The notes below the pieces were generated by a model. That model saw only the letters and a program-made list of their open reading frames with translations, had not been told where the DNA came from and searched no databases. Below are positions 1 through 9,388 of a DNA stretch of 57,247 bases, one piece after another. Source of the DNA: Enterococcus lacertideformus (GTDB lineage Bacteria; Bacillota; Bacilli; Lactobacillales; Enterococcaceae); contig JADAKE010000004.1 in the NCBI GenBank assembly GCA_015680865.1, positions 1 through 57,247 of the forward strand, in the 5' to 3' direction. Position numbers and translations under genes: made by a program. Each line of letters starts with the position of its first letter. Positions within the stretch are counted from its first letter, which is position 1.

Positions 1-245
1 TCACCTCTTTCGCCTGGGAAACCTGGAGTTGGTGCTGGGGCTTCACCTCTTTCGCCTGGGAAACCTGGAGTTTCACCTCTTTCGCCTGGGAAACCTGGAG
101 TTGGTGCTGGGGCTTCACCTCTTTCGCCTGGGAAACCTGGAGTTGGTGCTGGGGCTTCACCTCTTTCGCCTGGGAAACCTGGAGTTTCACCTCTTTCGCC
201 TGGGAAACCTGGAGTTGGTGCTGGGGCTTCACCTCTTTCGCCTGC
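1..245. repeat. In-frame tandem repeat, 30- and 42-bp units
   Basis: Near-identical 42-bp and 30-bp units alternate across the first 245 bases, sharing a 30-bp core and differing by a 12-bp APAP-encoding insert. Both lengths are multiples of three, so gain or loss of units keeps the reading frame. The array runs off the left edge, a place where short-read assemblies often break. Confidence 0.9.
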
Positions 246-359
246 TAAAACAGAAGGATTATCTATAGAAGAAACACCTAAGCCTAACCCAGTTGCAAGA
301 GTAGCAGCCAGTAACAGTTTCCTATATTTCTTTTTCTTACTCATATTCTTTTTGCTCAT
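1..359 (-). CDS. Exported GFPGERGE-repeat (collagen-motif) protein, C-terminus cut off by window edge
   Basis: The first 119 codons of a longer gene lie here. A lysine-rich start and a hydrophobic stretch (about residues 15-38) form a signal peptide ending in SVLA, so the mature chain probably begins at GERGE. From there the protein is built from two alternating units, GFPGERGE-APAPTP (14 residues) and GFPGERGE-TP (10 residues), with six GFPGER copies before the edge. The ATG at 359 has AAAGGAG ten bases upstream; an in-frame ATG at 368 is too close to that site. GFPGER matches the integrin-binding motif of mammalian collagen (GFOGER), but glycine does not recur at every third position throughout, so a simple collagen helix is not supported. 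Any wall anchor would lie beyond the window. Confidence 0.75.
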   Translation of the reverse strand, partial: MSKKNMSKKKKYRKLLLAATLATGLGLGVSSIDNPSVLAGERGEAPAPTPGFPGERGETPGFPGERGEAPAPTPGFPGERGEAPAPTPGFPGERGETPGFPGERGEAPAPTPGFPGERG

Positions 360-631
360 TCTTATCATTCTCCTTTCTATGGTCCTTATCATACAGAGTT
401 TGCAAGAGGAGTTTTTATCAAAAAAACGTTCTAAAAATTTCGAAAATTGAAAAAAACATTTTTCTTATAACTTATAAGTGATAACTGTTTTTCATCAGAA
501 CAGCTGAGTGGGCAAGACTCACTACTCCTACGAATCTGAACATTTTCGTGTGTGAATTGACTAGTAAAATGATTATCAATGAAATCATTGCTACTTATTT
601 TCTGTATATTTTTTTATATAACTTTTTGCAA

Positions 632-900
632 CTACCGCTTTGCCGTTAAATTAGAAAAATAATTGATTGACTTCAAACATTTATTTAAATCTTCAACCAT
701 AGTATGTAATGAATATGTCATAATTTTAAGAGCTTCTTTTACTAACGTTAGTTATTCATTTTTATTTAAAATGTCTATTTTTTCTGAAGAAAGTATCTAA
801 GTGGTTTTTCTACATAAGTAAAAGAACTTGAATACTTTTCCCAAATTTTTTAGAAGATTATATTTCTGGTTTTATTGTTACTCATGACAAACGGATGAAG
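632..900 (-). pseudogene. Degraded coding remnant, unassigned
   Basis: Between 360 and 1148 there is no intact gene. On the minus strand an open run of 39 codons (about 748 to 632, ending TAKR-stop) reads like real protein, and other frames upstream to about 900 carry more protein-like pieces (KPLRYFLQKK, KKFGKS) interrupted by stops. KKFGKS recalls a similar piece in the Mga-type remnant near 38.95 kb, so this could be one more dead regulator. That link is weak. The rest of 360-1148 is AT-rich sequence in which I see nothing else. Confidence 0.25.
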
Positions 901-1148
901 CGACTATGTTGAGTACTTTTAAAAAAATAAACACTAGCACATCATATCAATAATGGTTCTTTTTTTACTTTTATGAACGATCACTTTAAATTTAATTGAA
1001 AAAAGAATATCTTCTATATGATCGATAACAGCTACTTAGTTTTTTCTGTTTTTTATTTTTTATATACTTACTGAGTTTCTTTCAAATAAAAATAACTCTG
1101 TTATTGAAGTTAACTTATCTCCAATAATTACTAAATACCTAACCATTC

Positions 1149-1232
1149 AAAAAAAGAGCGCCTAAAAATAAGACAAACAACCTTGAAAATAGATTAAACT
1201 ATCTTCAGATTTTTTTCTTATTTCTCAGCGCT
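1149..1232 (-). terminator. Rho-independent terminator after the PAP2 gene
   Basis: Arms 1216-1232 and 1157-1173 can pair over 17 positions with one mismatch and two G-U pairs. They are followed on the minus strand by seven T (A at 1149-1155). The loop is long, about 42 bases. It starts 23 bases past the stop codon at 1255. Confidence 0.55.
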
Positions 1233-1254
1233 TCCCCTCACTGTCTGGTCCACC

Positions 1255-1878
1255 TCATCCATTTCTTAAAAAATCTTTTAAGAGAAACCTACTTATAAGT
1301 AATGAAGAGAAACCAAACAAAATACCCGCTAGAACATCCGTTGGATAATGAACTCCTACATAGATTCGACTTAGCACTACGAGAATAATACTAATGATCA
1401 TCATGATTTGAAAGAACAATCGATAGTATTTATGTTTAATTAGTTGCGTTGAGACTAGTAATAATCCTCCGAATAATAAAGTACATACTAATGCACTACC
1501 ACTAGGATAGCTATATGAGTACTCTTGAATAAAGGGAGTTAAAACAGCTGGTCTTTCTCTTTGAAATAGGTTTTTCAATAAATAATTACAACCTAGACCG
1601 ACGATAATGACGTTTCCTAAAATCCAATAGGCAATGTTTACCTTGTGCATCACATAAAGGATTCCAATAATTACAGCGGTTAAAAGATATAAATTCATAT
1701 ATGTGGCAATCCACAAAAATAAAGAATGGAAAAAATGGAGTTTCTCACGTATTTCGATCATTAACCCTGCTTCCACATGATAAAACCGATTACCATAGTG
1801 AAGAAGCACAACGCTAAGAAATAAAATAATACCTGTATAAATGGAAAATCCATCATAAAAATGTTTTTTTTTCATCAT
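1255..1878 (-). CDS. PAP2-family membrane phosphatase
   Basis: A 207-residue membrane protein with about six hydrophobic segments. The acid-phosphatase motifs of the PAP2 superfamily appear in order: KNLFQRERP (K-x6-RP), YPSGSA (normally PSGH) and SRIYVGVHYPTDVLAG (SR-x5-H-x3-D). The family removes phosphate from lipid phosphates such as phosphatidylglycerophosphate, phosphatidic acid or undecaprenyl pyrophosphate at the outer membrane face. The usual middle-motif histidine is serine here, so activity may be altered. The ATG at 1878 has AAAGGAAG two bases upstream and the next ATG (1875) fits the spacing slightly better. It stands alone between a terminator and a gene-free stretch. The exact substrate cannot be read from sequence. 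Confidence 0.8.
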   Translation of the reverse strand: MMKKKHFYDGFSIYTGIILFLSVVLLHYGNRFYHVEAGLMIEIREKLHFFHSLFLWIATYMNLYLLTAVIIGILYVMHKVNIAYWILGNVIIVGLGCNYLLKNLFQRERPAVLTPFIQEYSYSYPSGSALVCTLLFGGLLLVSTQLIKHKYYRLFFQIMMIISIILVVLSRIYVGVHYPTDVLAGILFGFSSLLISRFLLKDFLRNG

Positions 1879-2238
1879 ACCTTCCTTTCATCACGTAACT
1901 AGAAGAATAGTATAAACTTATCCTATTTATTTTTTTCTCAAATAAAAAAATTACGTACACCTATTTTTGAAAAATACATAAACGAAATTTTTCATTAGAT
2001 GATCCCTAGTTTTTCAAATAACCATCTTGAATTAGGAGCAGAGAAATAAACGAGTGACAACTTATGAGAAAATACTTTCATTAGTAAATTTATCAGCGAA
2101 TAATCAATCGTTAGTAACCTCCATCTTAGTGCCTATAAATAAATTACCACCCTTTGTCTAGCTGTCACTCCTCTTAATCTATTAAGAATATTGCAGACAC
2201 TTATAATCGAACTTGAAACAAAAGTATTTAGCAACAAG

Positions 2239-2290
2239 AACTAAGAAGTAACTTTTCGAAAATTGACGAGAAATTACTTCTTAGTTTTTT
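2239..2290 (+). terminator. Isolated plus-strand stem-loop with T tail
   Basis: Perfect 13-bp arms (2239-2251 and 2274-2286) are followed by TTTT on the plus strand. No plus-strand gene precedes it: 1879-2238 holds nothing I recognise. It may end a lost gene or an unannotated transcript. Confidence 0.55.
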
Positions 2291-2443
2291 GATGTTGAGC
2301 GTTAACCACTTGGTACTTCTCAGATTTTTGGCAAATTTGAGCTGATTTGTTAAAGATGCTCCTTTTATTTCACCATTTATTCTTTTTTACATTTATTAAC
2401 GAGCCCAATACGTCTGTCCTAGATTCGTTATTCCTAGTAAACG

Positions 2444-2482
2444 AAAAAAGAAGCCGCTAACTCTTGTTGAGCTGCAACTTCT
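2444..2482 (-). terminator. Terminator of the P-ATPase gene
   Basis: GAAGTTGC (2481-2474) pairs with GCGGCTTC (2457-2450), with two G-U pairs and a further inner stem. Six T follow on the minus strand. It lies 17 bases after the ATPase stop codon. Confidence 0.75.
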
Positions 2483-2498
2483 TTTTTTAATAATTAAC

Positions 2499-5135
2499 TT
2501 ATACTTCTTCTACTTCCGGCAGTTGATGAAATTTGATCAGTTCACTTACAGCAATTGGGATGATCGATAATAGTCCGACCAAGAGCCAATTATTTAAGCT
2601 AATATGCACTAATCCAAATAATTCTTGTGTAAATGGTAGCAAAGCGACCGTGGTGGTGATCACCATAGCTAAAATTGCCATTTCTAACAATGACTTATTT
2701 GTTGCCAAATTCACTTTAAAAATGGACTGACTGCTACGGACATTGAATACATGGAGAATTGATGAGTAGGCTAAAACTAAAAAGGCAACGGTTTGTCCAA
2801 CATCTTGTCCTGCTTCTACCCAAGGACTGATAGAATCAACAAAACTTCCTAAGTAATAACCAAATAACGTGACGATGGTAAATACTGTCGCATTGAAAGC
2901 GATTTTTTGAAGCAATCCTCGAGCAAATATTCCTTCATCTTTAGGAATCGGAGCTTCATCCATGATACCTTTTTCTGCTGGTTCACGTCCTAGAGCAAAA
3001 CCAGGTAAACCATCTGCGACAACATTGACAAATAATAATTGAACTGCCGTAAATGGAGCACCCCAGCCAACTAGCATAGCGATCAACACAATGAAAATCT
3101 CTGAAATATTACAGCTTAGTAGAAAGTTGATCGCTTTGCGGATATTTTGATAAACCGAACGTCCTTGACTTACTGCATCAACGATTGTGGCAAAGTTATC
3201 GTCTGTCAAAATCATATCTGAGGCACTTTGCGCCACATCTGTCCCAGTGATCCCCATTGCACAGCCAACATCACTTGCTTTTAAAGCTGGAGCATCATTG
3301 ACACCATCTCCAGTCATTGCAACAACAGCACCTACTCGCTGCCAAGACTTGACGATCCGGATTTTATCTTCTGGTGTCACACGTGCATAGACTGAAAGAT
3401 CTTTGACTCGTTCATCCAATTCTGCATCAGACAGCGCTTGTAATTCTGCACCAGAAAGAGCTTCTGCTGGATTTGATAAAATCCCTAATTCTTTAGCGAT
3501 CGCGCTGGCTGTCACCACATGATCACCGGTAATCATAACTGTTTTGATTCCTGCTTTTTTCGCCCGGTTGATTGCGCCTTTGCTTTCTGGACGCGGTGGA
3601 TCAATCATACCAATCAAACCAATCAAACCAATCAAACGTAGCTCTTTTTCAAGTGCCTCAGAAGTGATTTCTTGTGGCTTTTCATCATAGGTCGCATACC
3701 CCACTGCAATCACTCGTAATGCCTTTTTCCCAAATCGATCATTGACAGCCGCTGCTTGCTTAACGTCTCCTGAGGTAAAGCGTGGAGCCAAAACATCAAA
3801 TGCGCCTTTTGTAATGGAAATGTATTTTTCTCCCATTTGATGGACTGTCGTCATCATTTTTCGTTCCGAATCAAAAGGGATTTCCGCTACTCTGGGGTAT
3901 TTTTCTTCTAATTCTTCTTTTGTATGGTAGTTTTCTTCAACGGCACGTACAATAGCCGCTTCGGTTGGATTGCCTTTTACGATCAATTCATCGTTTTCTT
4001 TTTCGACAGTTACATCCGTACAAAGTGCAGCCATTTTTAAAATTTCCATGGCACTATTGGTCATGGAATCTTCCGCATCAGTTACTTCGTCTTCTTTGCT
4101 ACATACTCGACGTACGCGCATTTTATTTTGGGTCAAAGTACCAGTTTTATCTGAACAAATCACATTAGCTGTTCCTAATGTTTCAACTGCGGGCAATTGT
4201 CGGATAATAGCATGTTTTTTGCCATTTTTTGCACACCGTAAGCCAACGTCAATGTCACAATAACCGTTAGAGTTTCTGGTACTGCGGCTACCGCTAAAGA
4301 AATAGCAGTCATAAACATTTCTAATAATGGTTCCCCTTGCAATTCACCAATCAAAAAGACCAATGCTGCCGCACCTAATGCAATGAGGCTGATTCGTTTA
4401 CCTAGTTGATTTAGACGAACTTGTAGCGGTGTTTTTTGTGTATGTTCGTTTAAAAGACCAGCGATCTTCCCCATTTCTGTCTTCATACCGATAGCAGTAA
4501 CAATTGCTTTTCCTCGACCAGCCGCTACTGTACAGCCTTTAAAGACCATATTAATTTGATCCCCTAGCGCATCACCTTCTTGAGTGACGTAATCAGCATC
4601 TTTTTCGACTGCTTCGCTTTCACCAGTCAGCGCCGATTCTTCTACTCTTAGCTGTGACGTTTCCACCAAACGATCATCGGACGTAATCGCTGATCCTGAT
4701 TCCAAAACCAGCACATCTCCTACGACTAAGTTTTCTGCATCTACTTTTTCTACTTTTCCATCACGGATCACCGTCGCTGTTTGCTTATTCATGTCTTGAA
4801 GAGATTCTAACGCTTTTTCAGCATTTCCTTCTTGCACAATCGCTAACACTGAATTAATGACAACGATCGCAATAATCAGCAACCCTTCAAATAAATCCCC
4901 GTGTTCAGTAGCAAAAGCAGTATAAAAAGAAATGACTGCCGCTATTAGTAAAATAATTGTCGTAAAATCAGATAAACTTCGTAAAAATTTTTTTATAAGA
5001 GATTCTTTTGGTGCTTACTCAAATTTATTTTTTCCTTGTTCTTGACTTCTCTTTTTTGCTTCTTGGGTCGTCAAACCTTCTGCAATCGTTGTTTTTGTTT
5101 CCACTTCTATCCCTGTTTTTTTTTAAATCATCCAT
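2499..5135 (-). pseudogene. Ca2+-type (P2) cation-transporting P-type ATPase, interrupted
   Basis: Read across its breaks the gene gives about 880 residues, full length for a P2-type calcium pump. It has the actuator TGES motif, the phosphorylation site CSDKTGTLT, the nucleotide domain, TGDGVNDAP and the C-terminal membrane half. Three lesions separate the parts: a nine-A run (5116-5124) one base short just after the start, an in-frame TAA at 5015-5017 in FE-stop-APKESL, and a six-A run (4215-4220) one base short before LPAVETLG. The M4 motif is PETLT where relatives have PEGLP. The start at 5135 follows GGAGGAATAG. Two lesions are homopolymer changes that could be read errors; the TAA is not of that kind. 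If real, the pump is dead or made in pieces. Confidence 0.85.
3609..3635. repeat. Three tandem copies of a 9-bp unit inside the P-ATPase
   Basis: ACCAATCAA occurs three times in a row, giving LIGLIGLIG-M before the DPPRPE motif. Relatives normally show a shorter run here, so one copy looks like an in-frame duplication. Confidence 0.85.
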
Positions 5136-5268
5136 CCTATTCCTCCTTTAATTTTTCACACTCAAAAAAAGGTACTTATTTTACTATACCATCCTTCAAT
5201 CAGCTTCTTCAACTATATCGTTTATAATTTGTTGCAAATAAATTTTTTTATTCTGACGATCTTCTTTT

Positions 5269-5316
5269 TTGCAAACTCTAACAAAATATGCTATTATATA
5301 AGTGTAAGGAAGGAGG
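5269..5316 (+). promoter_or_regulatory. Strong promoter and ribosome site without an intact gene
   Basis: TTGCAA (5269-5274), a 17-base spacer and TATTAT (5292-5297) form a good sigma-A promoter, followed by AAGGAGG (to 5316). The expected start position ten bases on reads ATA, not ATG. Confidence 0.6.
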
Positions 5317-5640
5317 ATAACATCAAATAAACAAAAGAATTTCTCGATAGAGTAGCATAAGCAAACAAAGTTGTTAAAAATACAGGTTTCACCAATGATT
5401 ACATGTGAAGGATAAGCTTTATAAATAGTGAATGCGTATGAAGCGTCAGTGGATGTAGTGTCTGACTCAAGAGTTACTAATATACGTAAAAAAGAAAAAC
5501 ATGAATATCTAAAAACTGAATAGTATCAAGAGATGTTTACACTGTTGAAGATGTAGTGAAAACAAGATTTTTTGTTTATCAAGAAGAAATTCAACACCGT
5601 ACTTTGCATGAGTCATGGGAAAAAACCTAACTTTTCCACT
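5317..5640 (+). pseudogene. Degraded plus-strand gene downstream of a preserved promoter
   Basis: After the ribosome site the frame ATA-AAC-AAA-AGA-ATT-TCT-CGA would read NKRISR if ATA was once ATG, but it meets TAG at once. Further pieces in shifting frames look protein-like, such as SDSRVTNIRKKEKHEYLK and DVYTVEDVVKTRFFVYQEE. I cannot name the family. The preserved promoter and Shine-Dalgarno site argue for fairly recent loss, or for a transcript that works as RNA. Confidence 0.35.
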
Positions 5641-5641
5641 G

Positions 5642-5677
5642 AACCATTTTTTTACTAGAGGATGATAAAAAATGGTT
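5642..5677 (-). terminator. Stem-loop downstream of the pilin-like gene
   Basis: Twelve-base arms 5642-5653 and 5666-5677 (AACCATTTTTTA type) are complementary. The T run lies within the stem, so this is a weak terminator candidate about 50 bases beyond the adhesin stop. Confidence 0.4.
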
Positions 5678-5727
5678 TTCAACGATCCTTTTTTACATGT
5701 AGATGACTGTTTTCTAGAAAAATAAGA

Positions 5728-8700
5728 TCATTTCTTCTTTATAAAAAACACGGCGAGAATACCAAAAAGCATTGCACTTCCTAAAATGCCAAGCATATCT
5801 GATCGTTTACTGTTTGTTTTAGGATAATACGTATGATTCCCATTAATTTCAGCTGTTTCTTTTTCTTCACTAGAGTTGAGTGTATTGTACTTTATTAAAG
5901 AAACAATTTTACTTTCGTCAGTGATTGAAAAATGAATCGGTGTGGATTCTACAAGATAGCCCGCAGGTGCTTTCGTCTCCACCAAGTAATACTTCCCATT
6001 TTCCAAGTTTGATATCAAAAGAATCCCATCATCATTAAGAGAAACATTTTTTATAACCAATTGGTCTGATTCATCATATAAGTCAAAGAAGGCTCCGACT
6101 AATAACTCTCCTGTATCAGTGTCCTTTTTCTCTAGTCGGACTGCTTTTGTTTCTGGATCATTTTCTTTTACAATTTTCGTATTTGTCGCCATTTTTTCAG
6201 TCACTTCAAATACAATTGGTGTTTGGTCGATTTGATAACCAGAAGGTGCTTTTGTTTCTACTAGTTGATAGTTTCCTGGTTCTAAATCTGCAATCGCTAA
6301 ACGACCAAATGTATCCGTCACTAAATCGGCTTTTATTGTTTTCCCGTTTGTATCTTGTAGCTCAAAAACTGCACCAGCCAAAGTTTTCCCGGTTTCACTG
6401 TCCACTTTAGTCAATAAGATACTTCCTTTGACTACTTGATTCGCTTTTTCTAACTTCACCGTTTCTGTTTGACCTTTTTTTATCGTAAAAGGGATTGGTT
6501 CCGTATCTATTTCGTAACCTGTAGGAGCTTTTACTTCAACTAACTGATAATCACCCGGATCCAACTCCTTAATTACTAACTTTCCTGTTTCATCGGTCAA
6601 TAAATTTCTTTCCAATAGAATTCCTTGACTGTCATGTAATTCAAACTCTGCACCAGCTAAAGTTTCATTTGTTTTACTGTCCTTTTTAGTTAAAACAACA
6701 CTTCCAGGAATAATGGTGTTTGTCTTTTGTAATTCAATTTTTTCTTCTTGCTCCATTTCAATGTCAAATGGAATAGGCGTTTGATCTAGTTCATACCCTA
6801 AAGGAGCTTTTGTTTCCACTAACTGATACTTTCCAGGCGTTAACTCATTGATTCTAATTTTACCTGAGTGATCAGTGATTAAACTGCTTTGCAGAACCTT
6901 TCCGTTCCTATCTTGTAGTTCAAAGACAGCCCCTTGTATACCTTCTTTTGATTTACTATCAATCTTGTGTAAAAGAACACTTCCCGACTTCAATTTATTC
7001 GTCATAGTTAGTTCTAATAACTGTGTTTGACCTTTTTCAATCACAAATGGAATGGGTGTAGCATCTAATTCATAATGTGTAGGGGCTTTAATTTCTACAA
7101 ATTGGTAGCTTCCTACTGGTAATTTGGTTACCTTGATTTGACCTTTTTCATCTGTTATCAGATTCTCTTGGATTGTGTTACCATCTTTATCTTGCAATTC
7201 AAAAACCGCACCAGCTAAATTTTTGTTTGTTGTTTCATCTTTCTTAGTCAAAAGAACAGTGCCTAATATATACTGATTCGTTTGGGTTAATTCGAGTGGT
7301 GTCTCTTGCCCAGCCACCACTGTAAAATCAATTGGTCCAGGATCTATTTGATAATTATCAGGGGCTTTTGTCTCAATAAACTGATAGTTTCCTGCTGGCA
7401 ATAAGCCTGTATTGAGCTTACCTTCTTTAATCTGTGATCAAGTTCTCTAATACAATATTTCCGGAATCTGCATCAATTACTTTAAATTTAGCACCAGCTA
7501 AAGGATTTTTTGTTTCTGCATCTATCTTTGTTAGATAGGCACTGCCATCTAATGTAGTTGTAACATCATTACTATACGTATCGGTTCCAGCATAATTGAT
7601 ATATGCCCTATTGGTGATCACTTCTCCTGCTTGGGCCTCTGGATGGCTGAATATAGCTGAGAATTTGATTGTTTTTTCCGTACCTTCAGGGATATCTTTC
7701 AATAATGTATAGTATAATGTATTGCTTTCTTGATTATAATTAGCAACTGTAAAATATTCTGAATCTGCTCCAATTGTCTCTACATACCTAGTATGCTCCG
7801 GCAATGGGTCAGCAATGACTGTACCCGCTGCGATTGATCCGTTAAAACTCTGTAAAGCCAACGAGTATTCCAATGTTCCTTGTGTGGTAGATAGCGTCGT
7901 TTGTTTGACTCGCTTTACTAGACTGATTGACTGATAACTTGATTCATCCAGTGCAATTGGTGCATCGTTTTGTCTTAGAAATGTATGATTCGTATACAAT
8001 TCAACATGATTATATCTTACACCAAAATCACTTGGCGAATCATCTGTTGTCACTTCCATTGCATACATCACTACGTAACTATCTTCTGGCGTCAGTGTAC
8101 CAAACTCAATCGAAAAACCTGTTTCGGTTAAGTGGATATTATTTTGAAACTTTTCCGTTTCATAGACCCACGCCAGTGGTGTACCTTTATCATTTCTTTG
8201 TGTCACCTTAGCAATCCTCAAATGTTCGATTGGTGTCTTGTCGCCAGTAACAGGCAAATAATCATCTGGATCAACCATCTTTGTTCCGACCGGAATTTGG
8301 TCCTCGATCTTCGCATTTGGAATAGATTGTTGATTATAATTGACTGAAATAGCAAAAACATTCGAAGATGGATTGGTTAAATTCATTAATGTTGCGTTCA
8401 CACCATCTATTGTTTTTTTAGGCCCTGGACTCCATTTGGAAAGAATCGGTAGCCCACCGATCGCACTTTTTACTTCAGATGTCGTTGTATCTGTACTTAC
8501 TATTGTAGAACCTTTAGATAAATCTGCTATAAAATCTACTGAACCTGGCAACGTACTTTCCTCAGAAATCAAGGGTGCTTGAAATTTGATAGTAAAAGTG
8601 GTATTAACCGTTCCATTCGGGTTTATTTCTGTATGATCATAGGCGACGTTTAACATATAATTTCCATCAGTATTAACAGAAATCGCTGGATCTTCTAAAT

Positions 8701-9020
8701 AAAATGGTTTATCTATGACTAAATTATTTACTAAATCACTCGAATTTTTTACAATGCCACGTGGTATCGTAATTGCTATTTTCCCATCTTCATCTAATTT
8801 TCCAGCCGAAGCCGATAGTGTTACTTTTAGTTCAACTTGCTGTTGCGAAGTAATGGTCTCTGGCCCTGTAATTGTTACTCCAGGATCGTCTCCGGCCACC
8901 ATCGGATCAATAGTCTCTGCAATAGTAATAAATGGTGTGCTGAGTTGAGCTAGCATGACAAATAAGCACATACATTAACCATGTATAATACGTTTGCATG
9001 TAATTCTTTCTTTTATACAT
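5728..9020 (-). pseudogene. Cna-B/SpaA-repeat pilin-like surface adhesin, frameshifted
   Basis: Joined across breaks this is an exported, wall-anchored protein of about 1,100 residues. The N-terminal half (about 8970-7560) has adhesin-type beta domains, including a DUF11-like stretch ending NRAYINYAGTDTYSNDV. Then come about six SpaA/Cna-B domains, each with an LTKxD...LAGAxFELxD opening and a YQLVETKAPxGY core, the type that forms internal isopeptide bonds. The C-terminus is YYPKTNS, a hydrophobic segment and KKK: a sorting signal with N where G is usual. The start at 9020 follows TAGGAGG. One shift lies in the signal peptide (about 8955-8975), another near 7425 in the first Cna-B domain. 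No sortase gene is in the window. The Mga-type gene upstream is a plausible activator by analogy with ebpR and ebp pili of E. faecalis. Confidence 0.8.
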
Positions 9021-9379
9021 TTATTCCAGTCCTCCTATATCCGTATAATAAACTTCCTGAAAGATAACTCATCTTTAGTCCAAGTTGACTTTTAGATAAA
9101 TGTGTATTTTTAGGTTTTGGTGAATCTTCAATGAGTCCCAATCTTTTTTCAGCTGACCGCAAGCATATCTCTATCTTTTTTTCTCTTTCTTGCAACCTAA
9201 TTTTTCATTACCTTTAGTAATTTGAATAGTCTCATCATCTTCAAAGATCACCGTTCCCTTATGCATTGATTTTTGTAAAATACGTTCTTTTTTTCTAAAT
9301 CATTCTTTGGATGGTTCAGCGATACGACTCCCTGTGTAAAAGTCAAAATCAACGCTGTAATTATCTTTATAAATTTCAT
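9013..9379 (-). pseudogene. Small exported protein with decayed anchor, between regulator and adhesin
   Basis: The ATG at 9379 opens a clear signal peptide (MKFIKIITALILTFTQG). The frame breaks at a seven-A run that needs one more A, continues as RILQKSMHKGTVIFEDDETIQ, breaks again near 9190, and finishes in the frame ending GSLLYGYRRTGINV at 9013. The end (THLSKSQLGLKMSYLSGSLL) resembles a worn LPxTG signal: short motif, hydrophobic run, arginines. The stop overlaps the start region of the large adhesin. I do not recognise the mature domain. It may have been a minor pilus or wall protein. Confidence 0.45.
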
Positions 9380-9388
9380 TTCAATAAC

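Noticed and set aside
1..245. CRISPR-like array at the left edge
   Set aside because: The units are contiguous, in-frame and without variable spacers. They code for protein repeats.
29..268. Plus-strand open frame of LVLGLHLFRLGNLE repeats
   Set aside because: It is the antisense reading of the GFPGERGE repeats. The minus strand has the signal peptide and ribosome site; the plus frame has neither.
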